20,814 nucleotides of DNA from JAHFOW01 sp964370795 (GTDB lineage: Bacteria > Planctomycetota > Brocadiia > Brocadiales > Brocadiaceae). The stretch spans positions 1 to 20,814 of the forward strand of contig CAYJME010000039.1 of NCBI GenBank assembly GCA_964370795.1, read 5' to 3'. Position numbers and translations under genes: made by a program. Shown here in pieces: positions 14,467 to 20,814 of the stretch. Positions within the stretch are counted from its first letter, which is position 1. Each line of letters begins with the position of its first letter. The notes under the pieces are model-generated. The model had not been told where the DNA came from, did no database searches, and saw only the letters and a list, made by a program, of their open reading frames with translations.

Positions 14467-14494
14467 ATTATAGTAAAGTGTACCCCATTGTCTA
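14467..14494 (-). promoter_or_regulatory. Promoter overlapping a palindrome, for the DUF2846-like gene
   Basis: On the minus strand TAGACA (14489-14494) and TATAAT (14467-14472) are spaced by 16 nt. The -35 box lies inside the perfect 14-bp palindrome ATTGTCTAGACAAT (14487-14500), which could be an operator or part of the end of the neighbouring insertion sequence. Confidence 0.45.
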
Positions 14495-14560
14495 GACAAT
14501 TATTTGATAAAAATAAGATAGAATATTAGTATTGTTTATTTGACAACAGTTCAGACAATT

Positions 14561-15277
14561 TTAAGCGGCAATAGTGCCGTAATTTCTAAGTTCTTGATAA
14601 ACCGATTGGATTTTTTCATTGTTAGGGTCAAGTTCTAACTTTGATAAAAATAAGTTGAGCAGCATTTCGTTGATATAAGATCGTTTCAAAGAGGCCATGG
14701 AAAAACCTTCATTGTCTGTTGGATATTTCATCCGATGCTCAATACGTGCAAGATTGATAAGACTCAAACTCATATTAAAATGGAAATCGAGACTCTCTCT
14801 TGTCCGTGCCTGACAATGGGTAAGGCCGGTAAATTGCTTAGCGTCCCGAAACACAAACTCAATCTGGAATCGTGCAGTATAATAGCGATATATGGTGCTG
14901 GCACCCAAGGTAACATCAGTTGAAAAAAGCAGCGCATAGGACTGTTTGCCCTTTGTATCAGTATATATGACATAAACAAGGTGTATTTTCCTTTTTAGGG
15001 AAATACTATACACGAGCCCACTAGAGAGCCGTGTATGCTCGTCAACCGTGTAACAGGAGAACTTTGACAAGTCAATGGAGTTCAGATTGATTTTGTTTCC
15101 ATAGAGGCGGGGACGCCCCCCGTTTCTTTTGTTGACACTCAGGGTATAGGCAGTGTTGTATGTCCCATCAACTAAGGCAATGGTAGAAATTTCGAGCCCA
15201 TGTTGCACATAAAAAGATATTTCCAGCCAATTCGATGAAATTGGCTCAAATTCTAAAAGTTTGCTCCATGTGGTCAT
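14561..15277 (-). pseudogene. IS4-type transposase, N-terminally truncated
   Basis: The 238-residue open frame carries the IS4 family signature Y-(2)-R-(3)-E-(6)-K at Tyr133, Arg136, Glu140 and Lys147 (YTARFQIEFVFRDAK), followed by FTGLTHCQARTRESLDFHF. A VDGTY segment (36-40) and GGRPRLYG (53-60) lie upstream and may hold one catalytic Asp. Related transposases are usually about 400 residues or more, so the first catalytic Asp region appears to be missing; an in-frame TGA lies 12 nt before the ATG. No matching inverted repeat was found on the N-terminal side, so this looks like an immobile remnant. GAGG precedes the ATG, so a shortened protein could still be made. Confidence 0.75.
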
Positions 15278-15913
15278 GCTGCGTGCCTCTCATTTGCCAG
15301 GAAAAACAGAGCAGTTTTGCAACAAAATAATTACTTGGGACAAACCTCTTATGACATTCAACGGTGTCGAAAATACAAACCTGATTCGTATGGTGGCAAA
15401 GTTTGCCGAGAAATGGGAAAGATAGGTCTTAAGCCGGTACTATGGATGTGCAACATCTCTCTATCTTGTGGAATAGTATTTATAAGTTTATTGACTGCTT
15501 CCAGGACAAGTCCCGTGGAATTCTGAAAAGTGCGGTATGCACTTGACGGCGCCTGGTAGCATATGTAGTATATAAGATAAAATGTCATTAAGTTAAGGAT
15601 TATTTTATCTAAACAACCCCTGAATCCCACTTTTCTAAGGGAGACTTCTAAGGCAGATAGCTTAACTTAATGATATTGATATAAGTTATATGGAAGAGTA
15701 TCCGTGAGCGTTGGGGGGGAGTTTGAAATCCGCTTTTCTCCAAAGATTGCAATTCGTGAGTTTTACTTTCAGTAATGTTCTTCCAGGATAACAACCAACC
15801 GCTGACTGTTCGTGTACGCGCGATGTGGTGTGGATGACTAATCCAGAATTTCACGATTGCCATACTACAATGGCTTTCCACATAAGTGTTAGGATCATGC
15901 CGAGAAGATAAAA
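15278..15913. other. Non-coding interval with repeat remnants
   Basis: This 636-nt stretch lies between the transposase remnant and the DUF2339 gene. Short open frames on both strands resemble nothing I know. It holds the inverted-repeat element at 15585-15673. It may contain decayed DNA from the 5' part of the insertion sequence, but I could not align it. Confidence 0.5.
15585..15673. repeat. Small inverted-repeat element (MITE- or REP-like)
   Basis: A perfect 13-bp inverted repeat, TCATTAAGTTAAG (15585-15597) and CTTAACTTAATGA (15661-15673), flanks 63 nt. The inside holds a degraded inverse copy of the C-rich/G-rich repeat at 4381-4425 (CTTTTCTAAGGG is shared). A second perfect repeat, AGATAAAAT/ATTTTATCT (15575-15583 and 15602-15610), overlaps the left arm. 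Confidence 0.6.
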
Positions 15914-18343
15914 ATGAAGAAATGTCCTCAATGTGGTTTAACGAATTCAGACGATGCTCAGCAATGCGATTGTGGGTATGACTTCCTTTCTGGCATGACT
16001 ACAGAAAAGAAGATAGAATCGATAAGTAAAAAAATATCCATCCTTTTAACAGATCTTGAGTGGTATCGTACAGAATTAAATGCACTTCAAAAACAAGTTG
16101 AACAGCTAAAACACGAAAAATACAAACCAACCGTTCAGAAAGATACGGTTCAACCCCGAAAAGAGAAAGTTGAAGTAGTTGAAACAAAAAAAGAGCCTCC
16201 TGTTGTAAAAATCCCCGAATCAATTACCATCAGTAAACCCCAACGAACTTTCACTCCGCCACTGCAACCTCAAAAGCCAAAGATATCTTTCAGCCTCGAG
16301 GAATATATCGGCGGTAACATTATTAACAAAATCGGCATTGCAATACTTGTTATAGGAATTGCAATAGGTGTGAAATATGCCAATGATGCCGGCTTGATAA
16401 GCCCGCTTACATGGATTGTTTTTGGATATTTGGCAGGTGCGGGAATTCTCGCAATTGCGCTAAAACTAAAGAAAAAATATGAGGGATTCAGTGCTGTCAT
16501 ATTGAGTGGTGGAATGGCTACGCTTTATTTTACCACTTTTTTCGCATATAGTCGTTATGGCCTTATTCCACAAGTTGTCGCATTTACAGTAATGATTATT
16601 TTTACCGCATTTACGGTTTTTGCGGCAACCGTTTATGACAGGCAGGTAATCGGGATTTTCGGGTTAGGGGGCGCTTATGCAGTGCCTTTCCTTTTAGGGA
16701 GCGGCTCCGGGAGGGTAGAAATTCTGTTCTCCTATATGACAATTATCAACATCGGTATTTTAGCACTTTCTATCAGGAAATACTGGAACATGCTCAATTA
16801 TGTTGCTTTTTCATTGAGCTGGATAATATTTTGTATATGGTTCTTCCTGCAATATAATTCTGCACAACATCAAACCATTGCAATAGTTTTTAGTGCCGTT
16901 TTTTTCATCATTTTCTACCTCAATTTTATGGCGTACAAAACCATACATAAAGAGAAATTCCACGCAAAAGATGTTGTTCTCCTGCTAATCAATAGCTTTG
17001 TTTACTTTGGTATCGGCTATGCCATATTCAACCGTATAAATGAAGGTATGTATCTGGGCTTGTTTACGCTTGTCAATGCCGTTATTCACCTTTTTTTCAG
17101 TTATATTGTTTTCAGAAACAAACAGCTTGACCGCAAACTTTTCTACCTTTTAATGGGACTTGTGATTTGCTTCGTAACTATTGCCATTCCAATTCAATTG
17201 AATGGAAACTGGGTGACGTTATTTTGGACTGCCGAAATATTTATATTGTTTTGGGTCGGAAGAATTAAAAATGTAAGGTTCTACGAATGGCTGGCGTTTA
17301 CTATGATTTTACCTGGCGTTTTCAGTTTATTACAAGACTGGAAAAATGTTTATTTTAAAATAATAACCTTGCATCCCTTTTTTAATATCACCTTTCTCAC
17401 CTCTTTGATGATGATATGTTCATTGGCTGGAGTAATTTTATTAAATAAAAAAAGGCCTTTGCTTTCCGAAGGGTCTTCGGGATTTTCTCTATCCCGAATA
17501 GCAAACTACCCTATTCCCATAGTTCTTTTCTTAATTACCTATTTTACATTCTATTTCGAAATTTCCAATTTCTGGCTTCAAAAGTACCAGTTTTCCGCTG
17601 TTGAATTAAATAAGTACAGCTTATATGACGAAGACTTACTGAAATTTGGACGCCTGTGGCTCTTGAATTATACGGCCCTTTTTATGGCCGCATTCAGTTT
17701 CCATTCAATCAAAAAATGGAAGCATCCTGCTATCATCTGGTCTGCATTGTGCTTAAGCACGCTTGCTGTAATAGTGATACTGTGCATAGGATTATCTGAT
17801 TTAAGTACTTTACGGTCGCATTATCTTTCAGGCTACAAAAGCGAATACTTTTATCAGGGGAAATGGTATATTTATTTCAGGTACATCTGTTTTGCATTCC
17901 TATCCGTTCTCTTTTATCTTATGTATTTACTTTCCAAAATGGACATGCTGAAAAAAACGGGTATTTTAAAAATTTCTCCGTCGGCAATGAGTCTTTTTAT
18001 TTTAATTGTATTGAGCAGCGAATTAACAAATTTAATGATACTAAGTCATTCCAAAGATGCTCTACGGTATGAGATAATTTCCCATAAAGTGGGCTATACG
18101 GTGCTTTGGGGAATTTATTCATTATGTATGATAGCCTTCGGTATATGGAAAAAGAAAAAGTGGGTTCGGATTCCTGCCATTGTGCTTTTTGGTATAACAC
18201 TTTTTAAATTGCTCATTTATGATATCAGCGGTCTCGCAACCGGTAATAAAGTTATTGCGTTTGTTGCACTCGGAGTGCTCCTGCTGGTTGTTTCGTTCTT
18301 ATATCAAAAATTCAAAAACATTATTTTAAGTAACGATGAATAG
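15914..18343 (+). CDS. DUF2339 polytopic membrane protein with N-terminal zinc ribbon
   Basis: The 809-residue protein starts with a zinc-ribbon-like motif (Cys4, 7, 18 and 20 in CPQCG and CDCG), then a predicted coiled coil at about 36-71, a Pro/Lys-rich linker to about 125, and a very hydrophobic remainder with roughly 20 or more membrane segments. The segment GGNIINKIGIAILVIGIAIGVKYANDAGLISP (about 134-165) is the typical start of the DUF2339 membrane domain; function is unknown for the family. The Cys ribbon and coiled coil would face the cytoplasm. GAGAAG precedes the ATG. Its stop overlaps the start of the DUF3999 gene by 8 nt, so the two are translationally coupled. Confidence 0.85.
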   Translation: MKKCPQCGLTNSDDAQQCDCGYDFLSGMTTEKKIESISKKISILLTDLEWYRTELNALQKQVEQLKHEKYKPTVQKDTVQPRKEKVEVVETKKEPPVVKIPESITISKPQRTFTPPLQPQKPKISFSLEEYIGGNIINKIGIAILVIGIAIGVKYANDAGLISPLTWIVFGYLAGAGILAIALKLKKKYEGFSAVILSGGMATLYFTTFFAYSRYGLIPQVVAFTVMIIFTAFTVFAATVYDRQVIGIFGLGGAYAVPFLLGSGSGRVEILFSYMTIINIGILALSIRKYWNMLNYVAFSLSWIIFCIWFFLQYNSAQHQTIAIVFSAVFFIIFYLNFMAYKTIHKEKFHAKDVVLLLINSFVYFGIGYAIFNRINEGMYLGLFTLVNAVIHLFFSYIVFRNKQLDRKLFYLLMGLVICFVTIAIPIQLNGNWVTLFWTAEIFILFWVGRIKNVRFYEWLAFTMILPGVFSLLQDWKNVYFKIITLHPFFNITFLTSLMMICSLAGVILLNKKRPLLSEGSSGFSLSRIANYPIPIVLFLITYFTFYFEISNFWLQKYQFSAVELNKYSLYDEDLLKFGRLWLLNYTALFMAAFSFHSIKKWKHPAIIWSALCLSTLAVIVILCIGLSDLSTLRSHYLSGYKSEYFYQGKWYIYFRYICFAFLSVLFYLMYLLSKMDMLKKTGILKISPSAMSLFILIVLSSELTNLMILSHSKDALRYEIISHKVGYTVLWGIYSLCMIAFGIWKKKKWVRIPAIVLFGITLFKLLIYDISGLATGNKVIAFVALGVLLLVVSFLYQKFKNIILSNDE

Positions 18344-19610
18344 AAATCTGACCAAAACAAGACTAACGTTCTTTGTATTATCAATGGTGTCATTGTTATT
18401 TATGGTCCACCCGCTGTTTGCACAATTGAATGGGTATGATTATAAAAGAAAGCTCGACAGGGTTGAAAAAGAAGGCTGGTATAGCATAGAACTCGCCCCA
18501 GACATTCTGGCCAGGAGTGTTTCATCACTTAACGATATCCGATTGTACAATGTGACTGGTAAGGATGCCGTTGAAATTCCTTATCTGTTCGAATGGCTCG
18601 GGAATAAAATCGAAGAGGAAGAAGTACCTCTTGAATTAATTAACAACACTTACATCCGGAAATGTTGCTCGTACGTTACCTTAAAGTTTCAGAATAAAAA
18701 AAGTATTAACAAAATTAAACTTGGTGTTGCGGAAGAAATTTTTGACAAAACTCTCAAGATCGAAGGAAGCGCCGATAACGTTGAATGGTTTACCATAAAA
18801 GAAAACCTGCGCATTGTTGGCTTCGGAAGCAATGAACACCCGTATAAATACACTATCTTGAATTTTCCTTCGTCAGAGTACAATTACTTCAGATTAGTGC
18901 TTGATGATGAGCACTCGCCGCGTATCAATATTGTGAATACGTATGCCTATGAAACACATTGTATAAAAGGCAGATATTGTGAACCAGGAATTAACGAATG
19001 GAAAACCTCGGATAAAAAAGAAGAAAAAACCACCGAAATCATAATTAATTTTCATTACAAATACTTCATTAGTAACATACTCATTGAACCAAAAACCGAT
19101 AAGGTATTTTATAGAAACCTCAACATTTACTATCTGAGCGGCATAACCAAAGCCCCTAAAGGCGATATCGAAAACTGGACTTTGCTGAATACAACAGTTT
19201 TTTCCTCAAACGAAATCAGGCCGGTTGATTGTCATAACATTCAAACAAATAAAATAAAAGTCGAAATCATTAATAACGACAACGTGCCTTTAGAGATAAC
19301 AAATGTAAAGGCTTTTAGTGAAGAATGCCGGCTTGTTGCTCAATTGCCGGTGTCAGATAATTTATTCCTGGCTTATGGGAAAAATAATGAACACGCACCG
19401 CGTTACGATCTCATTCATTTTAAAGACAAAATTCCCCCGGAATTAAAGACAATTCCATTCGGACAAGAAACAAAAATAGAAAAGGATTCAGCTAAAGAAG
19501 AAAAAAAGAAGCCACTGCTTGTAAATAAACTATGGCTTTGGGGGACTATGCTGGTAATAATTTCTATAATAGCGATTTTTTCATTCAAGATGCTTAAAAC
19601 AAATAAATAA
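18336..19610 (+). CDS. DUF3999-like exported protein with C-terminal membrane anchor
   Basis: The 424-residue protein has a signal peptide (about residues 1-29, cleavage after LFA), a large extracytoplasmic part, a Lys/Glu-rich segment, and one membrane helix near the end (LWGTMLVIISIIAIFSF) with a short basic tail. The start of the mature part, YSIELAPDILARSVSSLNDIRLYN, fits the DUF3999 pattern. Segments such as KIEGSADNVEWFTI and YNYFRLVLDD resemble galactose-binding-like (discoidin) beta-sandwich repeats. DUF3999 genes are often found directly after DUF2339 genes, as here, so the pair probably forms one envelope complex; its job is unknown. The start lies inside the DUF2339 gene. Confidence 0.8.
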   Translation: MNRNLTKTRLTFFVLSMVSLLFMVHPLFAQLNGYDYKRKLDRVEKEGWYSIELAPDILARSVSSLNDIRLYNVTGKDAVEIPYLFEWLGNKIEEEEVPLELINNTYIRKCCSYVTLKFQNKKSINKIKLGVAEEIFDKTLKIEGSADNVEWFTIKENLRIVGFGSNEHPYKYTILNFPSSEYNYFRLVLDDEHSPRINIVNTYAYETHCIKGRYCEPGINEWKTSDKKEEKTTEIIINFHYKYFISNILIEPKTDKVFYRNLNIYYLSGITKAPKGDIENWTLLNTTVFSSNEIRPVDCHNIQTNKIKVEIINNDNVPLEITNVKAFSEECRLVAQLPVSDNLFLAYGKNNEHAPRYDLIHFKDKIPPELKTIPFGQETKIEKDSAKEEKKKPLLVNKLWLWGTMLVIISIIAIFSFKMLKTNK

Positions 19611-20143
19611 TACGTTGTAACTATTATGGCAAACCTGAGGTACTTAGTGTTTGAGCGGTAACCCTCCTAAGTCAATCAAAAAAAGGCAAAGAGGGGAGAA
19701 TGAGTTGATAAAGGGCATTGAATATTTGCAAGAGATACGGTAAACTTATGGCGAAAAGCAAGGAATTCGTGAGGAGAGAAAGAAGAAAAAAAAGCCAAAT
19801 ATTCGATCGATAGGAGGAATCATAGTAATCCTGACTTGCGTTCCTCATGTGATGAAGTTTATAGAAAAATAGTGAGTAAAGAAAGAAATACAAAGTGTAA
19901 TACATGCTAAAAGACGCCCACGTTTAATAAAAAGAGAACAAATAATATCTAACAACTCATAAACAGACAATTAAAGTGGCAGACAAATTCAGTTCTTACT
20001 GAGAGATTGGCTGGGTATTTTGCAATAACAGCTTTTAAAGTCAACACCACTCAATTTGTCATTAAGCAAAAACAAGGCCTTTTCAATGAGATAGAATTTA
20101 AAAGGAATGTGTTGTTAAGACTATTTCTCATAATGAAATCCTC
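19611..20143. other. Gene-poor interval, likely decayed DNA
   Basis: This 533-nt stretch has no intact gene that I can support. From about 19661 to 19870 the plus strand reads as a basic, protein-like frame (SIKKRQRGENELIKGIEYL and later GIREERKKKKPNIRSIGG) broken by one TAA at about 19741. From 19953 to 20147 another plus frame is open for 64 codons, lacks an early start codon, and ends in a TGA overlapping the restriction gene ATG. Both may be gene remnants. Confidence 0.4.
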
Positions 20144-20814
20144 ATGATAACAGAAGCCGATACCTGTCGAAAATATATCTTACCGAAGCTCTATGCATCT
20201 GGTTGGAATGATGATCAGATCAGTGAACAGAAAACCTTCACCGATGGCAGGATTGTTGTGATTGGAGAGAAGTGTTTCCGGAAAAAGCAGAAAAGGGCTG
20301 ACTACTTATTAAGGTTCAGAAGAGATTTTACTATCGCCGTAGTCGAGGCAAAATCAGCATACAAAAATCCAGCCGATGGATTACAACAGGCAAAAGAATA
20401 CGCAGAGATTCTCGGTTTAAAATTCGCCTATTCTACGAATGGCAAAGGGATTGTTGAACACGATTTTATTACCGGCAAAAATGTTGAGCTGGAGGGATTT
20501 CCCACCCCGGATGAATTATGGGCAAGACTCAGCCAATCCGAAGGCATCACACCGGAGGTAGGGGAAAGACTTCTCCATCCCTGCAATACCTTGCCCGGCA
20601 AGATTCCCCGATACTATCAGGAAATTGCCATCAACCGCGCTGTCAAGGCCGTTCTTCAAGACAAAAAGAGAATTCTCCTGAATCTGGCAACAGGTACCGG
20701 CAAGACATACATTGCATTTCAAATCATCTGGAAGCTGTGGAACTCCCGATGGAACAAAACGGGTGAACACAGGCGTCCAAAGGTGCTCTATCTTGCCGAT
20801 AGAAACGTCCTCAT
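20144..20814 (+). CDS. hsdR: Type I restriction enzyme R subunit, 5' part (runs off the window)
   Basis: The first 223 codons of a type I restriction endonuclease subunit are present; the full protein is normally 800-1,100 residues. The N-terminus MITEADTCRKYILPKL fits the EcoAI-like branch. The PD-(D/E)xK nuclease site is visible as Asp53 in RADYLL and Glu68-Ala-Lys70 in VVEAK, followed by the QxxxY motif Gln82-Tyr86. A helicase core begins with Walker A ATGTGKT (182-188) and LADRN (217-221). It cleaves foreign DNA after ATP-driven translocation, together with HsdM and HsdS subunits that must lie beyond the window if present. The ATG at 20144 has no clear ribosome site. The frame is open to the last base. 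Confidence 0.93.
   Translation, partial: MITEADTCRKYILPKLYASGWNDDQISEQKTFTDGRIVVIGEKCFRKKQKRADYLLRFRRDFTIAVVEAKSAYKNPADGLQQAKEYAEILGLKFAYSTNGKGIVEHDFITGKNVELEGFPTPDELWARLSQSEGITPEVGERLLHPCNTLPGKIPRYYQEIAINRAVKAVLQDKKRILLNLATGTGKTYIAFQIIWKLWNSRWNKTGEHRRPKVLYLADRNVL

Noticed and set aside
15317..15881. Short frames on both strands between the IS remnant and DUF2339
   Set aside because: None shows a ribosome site, a motif or a continuation of the transposase, so I left the region as non-coding.
19672..19905. 77-codon hydrophobic minus frame
   Set aside because: It is the complement of a Lys/Glu-rich, purine-rich plus-strand stretch and reads as low-complexity Leu/Phe/Tyr; probably spurious.

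Overview
The window looks like a chromosomal segment of an anaerobic, cytochrome-rich Gram-negative-type bacterium. An anammox planctomycete (Brocadiales) is my best guess. It rests on several small c-type cytochromes, a superoxide reductase, a two-iron ferritin-like protein, many lipoproteins and a modest GC content. No marker gene (hydrazine synthase, rRNA, ladderane cluster) is present, so the taxonomy is inference. No tRNA, rRNA or CRISPR array was seen.

Layout. (1) 1-4425, all on the minus strand: two monohaem cytochromes c, a terminator, a phosphofructokinase, an FAD/NAD(P)H oxidoreductase and a membrane-anchored dihaem cytochrome c. The block is bracketed by two inverted copies of a dispersed GC-rich repeat. 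(2) 4576-7847, minus strand: an oxygen and protein stress cluster with superoxide reductase, 2[4Fe-4S] ferredoxin and two Hsp20 chaperones, then a small membrane hypothetical, a ferritin/rubrerythrin-like diiron protein and a YbaK-type deacylase. (3) 8016-9008, plus strand: a MaoC/hotdog-like protein behind a near-consensus promoter. (4) 9207-14339, minus strand: an exported lipoprotein cluster. It holds a TPR protein, a lipoprotein with an unrecognised domain, a glycine-zipper lipoprotein, a lipoprotein fusing TPRs to the same unrecognised domain, and a DUF2846-like lipoprotein. (5) 14400-15913: an N-terminally truncated IS4-type transposase, a 14-bp palindrome, and a small inverted-repeat element. 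(6) 15914-19610, plus strand: an overlapping DUF2339/DUF3999 pair (large polytopic membrane protein plus exported, membrane-anchored partner). (7) 19611-20814: a gene-poor, apparently decayed stretch, then the 5' part of a type I restriction enzyme R subunit that runs off the window.

How the parts may fit. Region 2 is a coherent oxygen-exposure module: SOR reduces superoxide, the ferredoxin may supply electrons, the diiron protein may remove peroxide or store iron, and the small heat-shock proteins protect proteins. Region 1 could carry NAD(P)H or quinol electrons to periplasmic cytochromes, but the partners are unknown. The most novel item is the paired-Cys domain of region 4. It occurs once fused to TPRs and once encoded next to a separate TPR gene, which points to a TPR-plus-domain envelope system of unknown function.
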